From: Patulibacter defluvii
GTDB lineage: Bacteria; Actinomycetota; Thermoleophilia; Solirubrobacterales; Solirubrobacteraceae
Reading direction: 5' to 3'
DNA length: 64,000 nt
NCBI RefSeq assembly: GCF_034096925.1
Contig: NZ_JAWZSQ010000005.1
Coordinates: 190,170 to 254,169, forward strand
Shown: piece after piece, positions 50,331-59,112 of the stretch
Position numbering within the stretch: the stretch's first letter is position 1
Layout of the letters: every line of letters starts with the position of its first letter
Translations under genes and position numbers: made by a program
The notes under the pieces: generated by a model
The model's database searches: none
What the model saw: the letters and a program-made list of their open reading frames with translations, nothing else
Told to the model about the DNA's origin: nothing

Positions 50331-51635
50331 ATGCCCGACCCGACCGCCCCCTCCGCCCCGACCGCCGACGCCGAGCCCCGGCCGTTCTTCCGTTCGCGCT
50401 GGGTCGAGGTGCCCGACGCGATCGTGGGGGTGGCGGACCGCGGGCTGCCGGGAGGGTTCCGGGCCGCCGGGCTGCACGCGGGGATCAAGCCGTCGGGCAA
50501 GCACGACATCGCGCTGCTGGTCTGCGACGCGCCCGAGGCGGTCAGCGCGGCCCGCTTCACGCGCTCGGGCACCGCGGCACCGCCGGTCCTCGTCACTCGG
50601 GAGACCTCCCGCCTCGAGGCGCTGCGGGCGGTCGTCGTGACCAGCGGCAACGCCAACGCCGGCACCGGGCGCGACGGGTTCGAGACCGCCCGCCAGGTCC
50701 GGCAGGCCGCCGCCGACGCCGCCGGGGTCGACGCCGACCGGGTCGCCGTCGCCGCCACCGGGGTGATCGGGGTGCCGCTGCCGATGGACGTCGTCCCGCG
50801 CGGGGTCGCGAGCGCCGGCGAGCGGCTGCGGGCCGAGGGCGACGACGACTTCCGGCAGGGGATCGAGACCACCGACCTCTTCCCGAAGACCGCCACGCTC
50901 AAGGTCTCCCTGTCGGGCGGCGAGGTCACGCTCCACGCCGTCGCCAAGGGCGCCGGGATGATCCAGCCGAGCTTCGCGACGATGCTTTGCTTCATCACCA
51001 CCGACGCGGTCTTGGAGCCGCGCACGGCCGACTTGTTGCTCGGCGTCACAGTCAAGCGCAGCTTCGACCGGATCACCGTCGACGGGCAGCTCTCCACGTC
51101 CGACACCGCCGTGCTGATCGCCTCGGGGGCCAGCGGCGTCGCGATCGCCCCCGAGTCGGCCGACGAGCAGCGCTTCGGGCTGGCCCTCGACGCCCTCCTG
51201 CGCCAGCTCGCGCTGCTGATCGTGGCCGACGGCGAGGGCGCCCGCCGCGTCGGCCGGATCGTGGTCAAGGGCCCCGACGGCCCGGCCTGCGAGCGCGTCG
51301 CCCGTCAGATCGGCAACAGCCCGCTGGTCAAGACCGCCCTCTACGGCGGCGATCCCAACTGGGGTCGGATCGTCCAGGCCGTCGGTGCCGTCCTGCCCGG
51401 CCCGCGCCTGACTCCGGTCGGGGTCCGGATCGAGGGGGTGGAGATCTGCCGCGACGGGCAGGAGGTCCCCTTCGACCGTCCCGCCCTGGAGGCCCTCGTC
51501 CAGGGACCCGAGGTCGCGTACGAGGTCACGATCGGGGACCCCGGCGCGGGCGGCCAGTACGCCAACGAGGCCGAGCTGTACTTCAGCGACCTCGGCCACG
51601 AGTACGTCTCGCTCAACGCCGAGTACACGACCTGA
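50331..51635 (+). CDS. argJ: Bifunctional ornithine acetyltransferase / N-acetylglutamate synthase
   Basis: This 434-residue ArgJ recycles the acetyl group in the arginine pathway. It is made as one chain that cleaves itself before the Thr in KGAGMIQPSFATML (near residue 220); relatives have KGSGMIHPNMATML. C-terminal NSPLVKTALYGGDPNWGR and the end SLNAEYTT are canonical. Full length suggests activity. An N-terminal about 18-residue extension precedes the fold. It is a separate transcription unit from argC, with its own -10. Confidence 0.95.
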   Translation: MPDPTAPSAPTADAEPRPFFRSRWVEVPDAIVGVADRGLPGGFRAAGLHAGIKPSGKHDIALLVCDAPEAVSAARFTRSGTAAPPVLVTRETSRLEALRAVVVTSGNANAGTGRDGFETARQVRQAAADAAGVDADRVAVAATGVIGVPLPMDVVPRGVASAGERLRAEGDDDFRQGIETTDLFPKTATLKVSLSGGEVTLHAVAKGAGMIQPSFATMLCFITTDAVLEPRTADLLLGVTVKRSFDRITVDGQLSTSDTAVLIASGASGVAIAPESADEQRFGLALDALLRQLALLIVADGEGARRVGRIVVKGPDGPACERVARQIGNSPLVKTALYGGDPNWGRIVQAVGAVLPGPRLTPVGVRIEGVEICRDGQEVPFDRPALEALVQGPEVAYEVTIGDPGAGGQYANEAELYFSDLGHEYVSLNAEYTT

Positions 51636-51668
51636 GGGGCGGGCGGGCACGGCGATCCGCGGGCGGGG

Positions 51669-52020
51669 CGAAATCGCGGTCTCGCGGCGCCGCCCGGCGG
51701 CGAGATCGCGAATCGACGTTGCCGGGAAGGACGATCGCGGTCTCGCGCCGTGGGCGGCGGCGAGAACACGAATCGCCGTCGCGCGGCGCCCGGCCCGCCT
51801 CGGCGCCCCGCCGTGGCGGCGGAGCAGCACGGGGCCGCGGCGCGACGCGGCGCCCGGGCCGCCGGGCGAATCGCGGTTTCGCGCCGCGCGCGGCGGCGAG
51901 ATCGCGAATCGACGTCGCCGGGAAGGACGATCGCGGTCTCGCGGTGCGGGCGGCGGCGAGAGCGCGAATCGCCGTCTCGCAATCGCCGTCGGCTGGCGCC
52001 CGGCGCGCCTCGGCCGCCTC
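51669..52020. repeat. Duplicated palindromic repeat after argJ
   Basis: Two tandem copies of an about 198-bp unit begin near 51669 and 51867. Shared blocks include GGCGGCGAGATCGCGAATCG, CGTYGCCGGGAAGGACGATC and GCGGTCTCGCG. Within each copy GCGGTCTCGC faces GCGAGAYCGCG, the same inverted core as in the array at 42998-43315, but with GAATCG in place of GATTCG. No open frame here looks coding. Confidence 0.75.
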
Positions 52021-52032
52021 GGCCGCCCGCTA

Positions 52033-52067
52033 GCGACGTTCCGGACGCCGAGGGTCCGGAACGTCGC
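52033..52067. terminator. Perfect 14-bp inverted repeat between convergent genes (repeat family copy 2)
   Basis: GCGACGTTCCGGAC-N7-GTCCGGAACGTCGC is followed by aacgggcgggg. It lies between argJ and the convergent reductase gene and shares stem core and tail with 14094-14124 and 56094-56125. It is probably a bidirectional terminator as well as a dispersed repeat. Confidence 0.6.
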
Positions 52068-52091
52068 AACGGGCGGGGCGTCGAGGCCCGC

Positions 52092-52757
52092 CTACGCCCG
52101 CCCGGCCTGGGCCACCGCCGCCACCGCGTCGGCCGCGGCCGCATCCGCCCCGTCCCGGCCGCCGTCGCCACCGCCATCGCGCCCGCGCGCCACCCGGTAC
52201 CGCAGGTGGACCACGCCGGTGCCCTCGATCACCTCCGGGCCCTCCAGCGGCACCGTCTGGGGGAAGTCGTCGAAGAACCGGTACCCGCGCCCGAGCACGA
52301 TCGGGGCGACGTTGACCTGCAGCTCGTCGAGCAGGCCCGCCTCCAGGCACTGCCGCACCGTCCCCGGCGTCGCCACGCCGACGTCCTTGCCCCCGGCCGC
52401 CTGGCGCGCCAGCGCGACCGCCTGCTCCAGCCCGCCGGTGACGAAGTGGATCGTGCTGTCCGCGGGCCAGTCGGCGGGCGGCTCGTGGGTGAGGATGAAG
52501 ACCGGCACGCCCATCGGGTGCGCGCCGCCCCATCCCTGGGCGAGGTCGAAGTAGCGGCGGCCGCCGAGGATCGCGCCGACGCTCTCGAACGCCTCGCGCA
52601 GCAGCTTCGCGCTCGCCTCCGAGGTCCGGAACGGGGCGCCCGGGGCGACCTCGGTGTCGCCGCTGAAGAACCAGCCCGCGAGCGGGCTGATGTCGTCGTC
52701 CGGGGTCGCGACGTATCCGTCGACGGACATCGACATGTCGGCGATCAGCTTGGTCAT
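52092..52757 (-). CDS. RibD C-terminal/dihydrofolate reductase-family protein (second copy)
   Basis: This 221-residue RibD-C-type protein has MTKLIADMSMSVDGYVATPDDD at the N-terminus, ILGGRRYFDLAQGWGG near residue 56 and VLGRGYRFFDDFPQ near 160. The last 35 residues are Gly/Ala/Asp low-complexity, unlike the copy at 417-998. It starts at ATG 52757 after AGGAGGAAC, so unlike many genes here it has a clear Shine-Dalgarno site. It is divergent from the LuxR regulator, which may control it. The substrate is unknown. Confidence 0.87.
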   Translation of the reverse strand: MTKLIADMSMSVDGYVATPDDDISPLAGWFFSGDTEVAPGAPFRTSEASAKLLREAFESVGAILGGRRYFDLAQGWGGAHPMGVPVFILTHEPPADWPADSTIHFVTGGLEQAVALARQAAGGKDVGVATPGTVRQCLEAGLLDELQVNVAPIVLGRGYRFFDDFPQTVPLEGPEVIEGTGVVHLRYRVARGRDGGGDGGRDGADAAAADAVAAVAQAGRA

Positions 52758-52879
52758 GGTGAGTTCCTCCTGGTGGGTGGTGAACGGCTCGGGACCACCC
52801 TCCCGCGGCGGCCGCGACGGAACATCGGCCACCTGGCCATCTCGTCGCCCGTGGGTGGCCGATGCCGCCGTCCGGCCGT

Positions 52880-52891
52880 CAGACTGGGGTC
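52880..52891 (+). promoter_or_regulatory. Putative leaderless promoter of the LuxR regulator
   Basis: CAGACT (52880-52885) is followed by 6 nt and the GTG start. Confidence 0.4.
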
Positions 52892-55800
52892 GTGCTCCCG
52901 GACCCCGGCCCGCCGGCGGCGACGCTCTCCGTCGACCCGCTCGACCCCGCCGACGCGGCGCGGCTCGGCACCGTCGTCGCCGCCCACGGCGGGGTCCTCG
53001 ACGCCGTTCCCGACCGCGACGGCGGCCGCGTCGCCGGCTTCGCCCGGGCCGCCGACGCGCTGGCCGCCGCCGTCGCCCTCCGCCGCGGCGCACCGCCCGA
53101 CCAGCCGCGACCGCGGATCGCCGTCGACCGCGGCCGCGCCCGCCGGCGCGACGGTCGCCTGCACGGCCCCGGCCCGGACCGCTGCCGCGAGCTGCGGCGG
53201 ATCGCCGCGCCCGGCCAGACGCTGGTCACGGCCGCGGCCGCGGCCGACGCGCCGCTGCCGGCCGGCGCCCGGCTCGACGACCTCGGCGTCCACCGGCTGC
53301 CCGACCTCTCGCCACCGCTGCGGCTGCACGCGCTGCGCGACGGCGACGACCGCGCCCCGGCCCCGCCACCGGCCGGGCTCGACGCGATCCCGAACAGCCT
53401 GCCGGTCCACGCCACCAGCTTCGTCGGTCGCGGCGACGAGCTGGCCGCCCTCCGCCCGCGGCTGGCCGAGGAGCGGCTGCTGACGGTCTGCGGCCCCGGT
53501 GGCGCCGGCAAGACGCGGCTGGCCGCGCGCCTGGCCGCTGTCGACGCCGCCCGCTGGCCGGACGGCGTCTGGTGGGTCGAGCTGGGCGCGATCGGCGACC
53601 CGGCCGCGGTCGCCCCGGCCGTCGCGGCCGCGCTCGGCCTGCTCGTCGACCCGGCCCACGGAGCCGCCGCCTCGCTCGCGGTCCAGCTGGCCCCGCGGCG
53701 GCTGCTGCTCGTCCTGGACAACTGCGAGCACGTGGCCGACGCGGCCGCCGAGCTGGCCGCGGAGCTGCTGCGCGCGGCGCCCGAGGCGACCGTCCTGACC
53801 ACCAGCCGCGAGCCGCTCGGCCTGGCTGGCGAGGCGGTCTGGCGGCTGCCGCCGCTGGCGCCGGAGGAGGCCCGCGAGCTGTTCCTCGAGCGCGCCGCCC
53901 AGGTCCGTCCCGAGCTGGCCGACGACGCCGAGGCGGCCGCCGCGGTCCCGTCGCTCTGCCGGCGGCTCGACGGCTCGCCGCTGGCGCTGGAGCTGGCCGC
54001 CGCCTGGGCCGGCACGCTGACCCCGCGCCAGATCGAGGCCGGCCTCGACGACCGCTTCGCGCTGCTCGTCCGCAGCCCCCGCGACGCCGTCCCGCGCCAC
54101 GCCAGCCTGCTGGCCTCGATCGCCTGGAGCCACGACCGGCTGGACGAGCGCGAGCGGACGGTGCTGCGGCGGCTGGCCGTGCTCGCCGGCGGCTTCGACC
54201 TCGACGCGGCCCGCGCGGTGGCGGCGGGCGACGGGATCGCCGACGCGGCGGTGCTGCCCGCTCTGGCGCGGCTGGTCGACACGTCGTTCGTCGTCGCCGA
54301 GCCGGGCCGCGGCGGCGCGCCCGTCCGCTACCGGCTGCCGGAGTCGATCCGCCGCTTCGCCGAGGACCGGCTGCGCGCCGCCGGCGAGCGGGTCGCCACC
54401 GCCGACCGCCACCTGGCGCACCGGCTGGCCGTCGTCCGCGGGCTCGCCGACGCCCGCGACGACGACAAGGACGGCTGGCGCGAGGCGCTGGCTCCCGAGC
54501 TCGACAACCTGCGGGCGGCGATCGACCACGGGCTGGCGGCCGACGACCCGACCGCCGGCCGCGAGCTGGCCGCCGAGCTGCCGTGGCTGTGGCACCTCGA
54601 CCGCCGCGGCCGCGAGGGGATGGCGGTGCTGCGGCGGGCGATCGCCCGCGACCCCGACGCGCGGACCCCGCTCCAGGCGCGGCTGCTGGCCGGGGTCGCG
54701 CTGGTCGCCGACACCGCCGACCCGCTCGACGTCGAGCTCGACGCCGCCCAGCGAGCCGGGGCGCTGGCGGCCGAGGTCGGCGACGAGCGGCTGCACGCGC
54801 TCTGCCTCTCGCTGACCGCCGTCGCCCGCTTCTACACCGACCTCGACGGGGCCTGGGAGACCGCGCTGGAGGCCGAGCGGCGGGCCGCCGACGCCGGCGA
54901 GCGGTTCGTGGCCGACGCCGGCCGGGCGCTGCGCGGGATCGTGCTCCACCTGCGCGACCGCCACGGCGAGGCCGAGCGGCTGCTGGGGGAGGCCGCGGCC
55001 GGGCTGGCCGCCCGCGGCGACCGCGGCGTCGCCTCGACCGCGCTGGCCTTCCGGTCGGGCAGCGCGCGGGCGATCGGCGACGGCGAGCGGGCGCGCGAGC
55101 TGGCCGAGCAGGCGGTCGCGCTGGCGGCGCCGCTGGCCGACCACATCCGCAGCGGGATCGCCCGCGCCGCGCTGGCCCTCGCCCACGGGAGCGCCGGCGA
55201 CGTCGACGGCGGGCTCGACGCGCTCGCCCCGCTGGTGCTGCTGCTGGAGGGCGACGGCGCGCCGTTCGTGCCCGAGGTGGCGCGGGCGCTGGGCCTGCTC
55301 CACGGCGCGGCCGGCGACGACGAGCGGGCGCTCCGCTGGCTGCGGGTCGAGGCGGACTCGACCGACGGCGGCGCGCCGACCTACCTGGCGCTGCGGGCGC
55401 TGCCGGCGCTGGCCGCGGCCGAGCGGCGGACCGGCGACGTCGAGGCCGCCGCCGCGACCGCCGCGCGGGCGGTCGCGGTCGCGCGCGAGCGGGGGATGAT
55501 CGCCGTCCTGGCCGACGCGCTCGACGAGCAGGCGCGGCAGGCCGACGCGGGCGACGCGGCGCTGGCGCTCCACCACGAGGCGCTGGCGCTGCGGGTCGAC
55601 CACGGCCTGCGGCCGGCCGCCGTCGTCAGCCTCGAGCGGCTGGCCGCGCAGCCCGACGCCGATCCGGCGGTGGCCGCGCGGCTGCTCGCCGCCGCGACCG
55701 CCGTCCGCGAGCGCGAGGGCTGGCCGCGACCGCCCGCCGACCGCGAGCCGGTCGACCGTCGCGCCGCCGCGCTCGACCGGGCGCTGGGGGAGGAGGCCGC

Positions 55801-56089
55801 CGCGGCCCGCGCCGCCGGCGCCGCCCTGACCCTCGACGAGGCCGTCGCCTACGCCCGCCGCGCCCGCGGTCGCCGGCGGCGGCCCGAGCAGGGGTGGGGG
55901 AGCCTGACGCCGACCGAGGTCGAGGTGGTGCGGCTGGCCGTCGACGGCCTCACCAACCCCCAGATCGGCGCCCGGCTGTTCATGAGCCGCAGCACGGTCA
56001 AGACCCACCTCTCGCACGTCTACGCGAAGCTCGCCGTCGCCAACCGGACCGAGCTGGCGGCGCAGGCGGCGCCGCACCTCGAGCGCTGA
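52892..56089 (+). CDS. Large LuxR-family regulator: degenerate cyclase-like + NB-ARC-like ATPase + TPR-like + HTH
   Basis: This 1065-residue protein has four parts. Residues about 15-160 resemble the nucleotidyl cyclase domain of actinobacterial regulators (GRLHGPGPDRCRELRRIAAPGQTLV, then DDLGVHRLPDL) but lack the metal-binding Asp pair and most of the N-terminal half. A STAND/NB-ARC-type ATPase follows (Walker A GPGGAGKT near 200, Walker B LLLVLDNCEH near 272, TSREPLGL). A long helical repeat region of Ala-rich TPR-like units spans 450-990. The C-terminal LuxR HTH is LTPTEVEVVRLAVDGLTNPQIGARLF at about 1000-1060. Such proteins switch on ligand and ATP binding. Neighbours do not reveal its targets. 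Confidence 0.87.
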   Translation: MLPDPGPPAATLSVDPLDPADAARLGTVVAAHGGVLDAVPDRDGGRVAGFARAADALAAAVALRRGAPPDQPRPRIAVDRGRARRRDGRLHGPGPDRCRELRRIAAPGQTLVTAAAAADAPLPAGARLDDLGVHRLPDLSPPLRLHALRDGDDRAPAPPPAGLDAIPNSLPVHATSFVGRGDELAALRPRLAEERLLTVCGPGGAGKTRLAARLAAVDAARWPDGVWWVELGAIGDPAAVAPAVAAALGLLVDPAHGAAASLAVQLAPRRLLLVLDNCEHVADAAAELAAELLRAAPEATVLTTSREPLGLAGEAVWRLPPLAPEEARELFLERAAQVRPELADDAEAAAAVPSLCRRLDGSPLALELAAAWAGTLTPRQIEAGLDDRFALLVRSPRDAVPRHASLLASIAWSHDRLDERERTVLRRLAVLAGGFDLDAARAVAAGDGIADAAVLPALARLVDTSFVVAEPGRGGAPVRYRLPESIRRFAEDRLRAAGERVATADRHLAHRLAVVRGLADARDDDKDGWREALAPELDNLRAAIDHGLAADDPTAGRELAAELPWLWHLDRRGREGMAVLRRAIARDPDARTPLQARLLAGVALVADTADPLDVELDAAQRAGALAAEVGDERLHALCLSLTAVARFYTDLDGAWETALEAERRAADAGERFVADAGRALRGIVLHLRDRHGEAERLLGEAAAGLAARGDRGVASTALAFRSGSARAIGDGERARELAEQAVALAAPLADHIRSGIARAALALAHGSAGDVDGGLDALAPLVLLLEGDGAPFVPEVARALGLLHGAAGDDERALRWLRVEADSTDGGAPTYLALRALPALAAAERRTGDVEAAAATAARAVAVARERGMIAVLADALDEQARQADAGDAALALHHEALALRVDHGLRPAAVVSLERLAAQPDADPAVAARLLAAATAVREREGWPRPPADREPVDRRAAALDRALGEEAAAARAAGAALTLDEAVAYARRARGRRRRPEQGWGSLTPTEVEVVRLAVDGLTNPQIGARLFMSRSTVKTHLSHVYAKLAVANRTELAAQAAPHLER

Positions 56090-56093
56090 GCGG

Positions 56094-56125
56094 CACGTTC
56101 GGGTCGCTGGGCGTCCGGAACGTCG
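56094..56125. repeat. Imperfect palindrome after the LuxR gene (repeat family copy 3)
   Basis: CACGTTCGGGTCG faces CGTCCGGAACGTCG, with gcagcgggcggg after it. It is more diverged than the copies at 14094 and 52033. It lies between the LuxR stop (56089) and argB. Confidence 0.5.
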
Positions 56126-56209
56126 CAGCGGGCGGGCCCGGGCCTGGCGGCGGGGCTCGAACCGGGCCAGCGGCGGCCGGCGAGCCGTCGTCGGCCGCGG
56201 TCGCGGCGG

Positions 56210-56221
56210 TACCCTGCGGCG
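56210..56221 (+). promoter_or_regulatory. Putative leaderless promoter of argB
   Basis: TACCCT (56210-56215) is followed by 6 nt and the ATG, with no Shine-Dalgarno sequence. Confidence 0.5.
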
Positions 56222-57118
56222 ATGCCCGACCCCGCCGACGCGCCGTCCACGACCTCGTCGGGTCTGGGCGTCCGCGACGTCGGCACGCTGCTCGAGGCGC
56301 TGCCCTACATCCGCCAGTTCCGCGAGCGGACGATCGTCATCAAGTACGGCGGCGCGGCGATGACCGACCCCGAGCTGCGCGAGGAGTTCGCCCGCGACAT
56401 CGCGCTGCTGAAGTACGTCGGGGTCAACGTGGTCGTCGTCCACGGCGGCGGCCCGGCGATCACCGACTACATGCAGCGGCTGGACCTGCCGGTCGAGTTC
56501 CGCGGCGGGCTGCGGGTCTCCGACGAGCAGACCGTCGAGGTGGCGAAGATGGTCCTCGTCGGCAAGGTCAACAAGGACATCGTGGTCCGGATCGGCCGCC
56601 ACGGCCAGCCGGCGGTCGGCCTCTCGGGCGACGACGGCAACCTCTTCCGGGTCGAGACGACGACCGGTCCCGGCGGCGAGGACGTCGGCTTCGTCGGCCG
56701 CGTGACCCGCGTCGACACCGGCGTGATCGACCACGTGGCCGAGGACTTCGTGCCGGTGATCGCCTCGGTCGGCTCCGACGACGAGGGCCGCTCGCACAAC
56801 GTCAACGCCGACGAGGCCGCCGCCGCCGTCGCCCGCGCGACCGGGGCCACGCGCCTGATCTTCCTGACCGACGTGGCCGGCTGGCTGCGCGACCCGGCCG
56901 ATCCCGAGAGCCTGATCGTGCAGGCCGGGACCGACGAGGTCGAGGAGGCGCTGGAGGGGATCTCCGGCGGCATGCGGCCGAAGCTCCAGGCCTGCGTCGA
57001 CGCGGTCCACAGCGGGGTCGGGGCGGCATCGATCGTCGACGGCCGCAAGCCCCACTCGGTGCTGCTGGAGCTGTTCACCGACGACGGCTGCGGCACCCAG
57101 ATCCGTCCCGCGCGCTAG
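56222..57118 (+). CDS. argB: Acetylglutamate kinase
   Basis: This 298-residue amino-acid kinase phosphorylates N-acetylglutamate. N-terminal KYGGAAMTD near residue 41 binds phosphate, HGGGPAITD near 75 is the glycine loop, and NVNADEAAAAVARA and GGMRPKLQACVDAV are the usual substrate and nucleotide parts. There is an N-terminal helix of about 30 residues as in arginine-sensitive enzymes, so feedback inhibition is plausible. 39 nt separate it from argD. Confidence 0.95.
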   Translation: MPDPADAPSTTSSGLGVRDVGTLLEALPYIRQFRERTIVIKYGGAAMTDPELREEFARDIALLKYVGVNVVVVHGGGPAITDYMQRLDLPVEFRGGLRVSDEQTVEVAKMVLVGKVNKDIVVRIGRHGQPAVGLSGDDGNLFRVETTTGPGGEDVGFVGRVTRVDTGVIDHVAEDFVPVIASVGSDDEGRSHNVNADEAAAAVARATGATRLIFLTDVAGWLRDPADPESLIVQAGTDEVEEALEGISGGMRPKLQACVDAVHSGVGAASIVDGRKPHSVLLELFTDDGCGTQIRPAR

Positions 57119-57157
57119 CCGCGCCCGCCCGCCCGCTCGACCCGGAGGACCCTTCGC

Positions 57158-58351
57158 ATGACCGATCCGCTGACCCTGGCGCAGCTCGAGGCGATCGAGC
57201 GCGAGCGCGTGCTGCCGAACTACGCCCGGCTGCCGGTGGCGATCGCGTCGGGCAGCGGCGTCTGGCTGGAGACGGTCGACGGGCGCCGGATCCTCGACCT
57301 GCTCTGCGGGCTCGGCGTGACCTCGCTCGGCCATGCGCATCCGGGCGTCGCCGCGGCGATCGCCGACCAGGCCGGCCGGCTGCTCCACACCAGCAACCTG
57401 CTGCACCTGGAGGGCCCGGTGCGGCTGGCCGAGCGGCTGTCGCGCAGCTCGCTCGGCGGCGGCGTGCTGTTCGCCAACTCCGGGGCCGAGGCCAACGAGG
57501 CGGCGATCAAGCTCGCGCGGCGGCACAAGCGCGGGGGCGAGGTGATCAGCCTCCACCGCGGCTTCCACGGCCGCACCTACGGCGCCCTGTCGGCGACCCC
57601 GCAGGAGGCCAAGCAGGAGCCGTTCGCCCCGCTCGTGCCGGGCTTCCGGGCGGTGCCCGCGACCCCCGAGGCGGTCACCGCGGCGGTCGGCGACGGGACC
57701 GCCGCCCTGATCCTGGAGACGATCCAGGGCGAGAGCGGCGTGCTGCCGATCGACCACGCGACGCTGGCCGCCGCCCGCGCCGCCTGCGACGCCCACGGCG
57801 CGCTGCTGATCGTCGACGAGGTCCAGACCGGGATCGGCCGCACCGGCAGCCTCTGGAGCTACCAGTCGGCCGGGATCGTGCCCGACGCGATCACCGTCGC
57901 CAAGGCCCTGGCCAACGGCCTGCCGATCGGCGCGCTGATCACCGGCCCGCACCTCTACGACGTCTTCCAGCCGGGCGACCACGGGTCGACCTTCGCCGGC
58001 GGGCCGGTCGCCGCCGCGGCCGCCCACGCGGTCCTCGACGTGGTCACGGGGGAGGGCTTCCTCGAGCGCGTCGAGGAGGCCGGGGCCCGCTTCGCCGCCG
58101 GCCTCGAGGCGCTGCCCGGCGTCGCCGGCGTCCGCGGCCGCGGGCTGATGCTGGCCGTCGAGCTGGAGGCCGACGCGGTCGCCCGCCACGGCAGCACCGC
58201 CGACCTGGCCCGGCGGCTGATCCTCGAGCACGACGTCTGGGTCAACGCCCCGAGCCCGACCGCCCTGCGGCTGCTGCCGCCGCTGACGATCGCCGACGAG
58301 CAGATCGACGAGGGCGTGGCGCGGATCGGCGCCGGGCTCGCCGCGCGCTGA
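57158..58351 (+). CDS. argD: Acetylornithine aminotransferase
   Basis: This 397-residue class III PLP aminotransferase interconverts N-acetylglutamate semialdehyde and N-acetylornithine. LLCGLGVTSLGHAHPGV near residue 49, NSGAEANEAAIKLAR near 109, DEVQTGIGRTG near 222 with the cofactor Asp, and the PLP Lys in TVAKALANGLPIGA near 252. A CCCGGAGGA ribosome site precedes the ATG by 9 nt. It is in one operon with argB. Its stop is 3 nt from the convergent HEPN-like gene. Confidence 0.95.
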   Translation: MTDPLTLAQLEAIERERVLPNYARLPVAIASGSGVWLETVDGRRILDLLCGLGVTSLGHAHPGVAAAIADQAGRLLHTSNLLHLEGPVRLAERLSRSSLGGGVLFANSGAEANEAAIKLARRHKRGGEVISLHRGFHGRTYGALSATPQEAKQEPFAPLVPGFRAVPATPEAVTAAVGDGTAALILETIQGESGVLPIDHATLAAARAACDAHGALLIVDEVQTGIGRTGSLWSYQSAGIVPDAITVAKALANGLPIGALITGPHLYDVFQPGDHGSTFAGGPVAAAAAHAVLDVVTGEGFLERVEEAGARFAAGLEALPGVAGVRGRGLMLAVELEADAVARHGSTADLARRLILEHDVWVNAPSPTALRLLPPLTIADEQIDEGVARIGAGLAAR

Positions 58352-58354
58352 GGG

Positions 58355-58990
58355 TCAGACCGGCGGCAGGTGCTGGATCCGCCGCGCGACCGTCCGCGCG
58401 GTGACGTCGACGATCCCGTCCAGCAGCTCCAGCACCGTCGCCACGTCGTCGCGGTCGAGGTCGTTGCGGGCCAGGTGGACGGCGCGCCCGCGGCGGCCGA
58501 TCGCGTCGGCCAGCACGTCGGCGCCCGGGTGGCCGTCGACGTCGGGCCAGCGGGGCGAGATCGGCGCCATCCCCGCGACCTGCATCGCCAGCCGGTCGAC
58601 GCCCTCGGCGCTGGGGGTGTTCCAGTGCCGGAAGCGGCCCTCCAGCGAGCGGCCCATGTGGCGGACCGCCGCCTTGTGCCAGCCGCCGCCGAGCCGCCGC
58701 AGGACGTGGTCCCACGGCTCGCCCGGCTCGCCGATCACCTCGACCAGCGTCTCGCGGATCGCGCGCGGCAGGTCCTCGGGCCGGCGGGCCGCCCCGATCA
58801 CCGCCACCGCGGCCGCCCGCAGCAGCTCCTCGCAGGTCGACTCCCAGGCCCCGAGCGCGAAGACCAGCGCCGCCGCCGGTACCAGCCGCGCCCGCTCGTC
58901 CTGCTCGTCGGCCAGCTCCAGCAGCCCCCGGGGGCCGGCGATCAGCTGCGCGTAGCGCTCGCGGGCCTGCTGGATCGGGACCGGCTCCAC
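58355..58990 (-). CDS. Possible HEPN-like protein
   Basis: This 211-residue all-helical protein resembles the RiboL-PSP-HEPN-type family: RYAQLIAGPRGLLELADEQDE, then ALVFALGAWESTCEELLRAAAV near residue 50, a helical middle with LGGGWHKAAVRHMG, and VHLARNDLDRDDVATVLELL near the end. The RNxxxH RNase motif of active HEPN enzymes is not complete (RNDLDRDD, no His), so catalysis is doubtful. GTG start at 58990, 7 nt after TAGCGT. The family call is tentative. Confidence 0.55.
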   Translation of the reverse strand: MEPVPIQQARERYAQLIAGPRGLLELADEQDERARLVPAAALVFALGAWESTCEELLRAAAVAVIGAARRPEDLPRAIRETLVEVIGEPGEPWDHVLRRLGGGWHKAAVRHMGRSLEGRFRHWNTPSAEGVDRLAMQVAGMAPISPRWPDVDGHPGADVLADAIGRRGRAVHLARNDLDRDDVATVLELLDGIVDVTARTVARRIQHLPPV

Positions 58991-59003
58991 CGCGGGGACG
59001 CTA
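58991..59003 (-). promoter_or_regulatory. Putative leaderless promoter of the HEPN-like gene
   Basis: TAGCGT (58998-59003, minus strand) is followed by 7 nt and the GTG start. Confidence 0.45.
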
Positions 59004-59112
59004 GCGGGCCCGGGCGCGCGAACCCGCCCGGTCGCGGCGATCCGCTTGCGCCGGGGGCTGGGGCCGGCTAGACCTCTCGCCGTTGCCACAGACCCAGAGG
59101 GGGAGCCTCGCC

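Noticed and set aside
51750..52150. Repeat-containing protein after argJ
   Set aside because: The frame merely translates the duplicated palindromic DNA and overlaps a convergent real gene.
52754..58231. Very long open frame on the minus strand across the LuxR, argB and argD genes
   Set aside because: It is the antisense shadow of high-GC codon use. Its translation is Gly/Arg/Val-rich low complexity, whereas the plus strand encodes clear domains.
59065..59112. Leaderless promoter for the DUF4389 gene
   Set aside because: The nearest TAG-containing hexamer is about 40 nt from the ATG and a good GAGGGGGAG ribosome site intervenes, so a normal leader is more likely.
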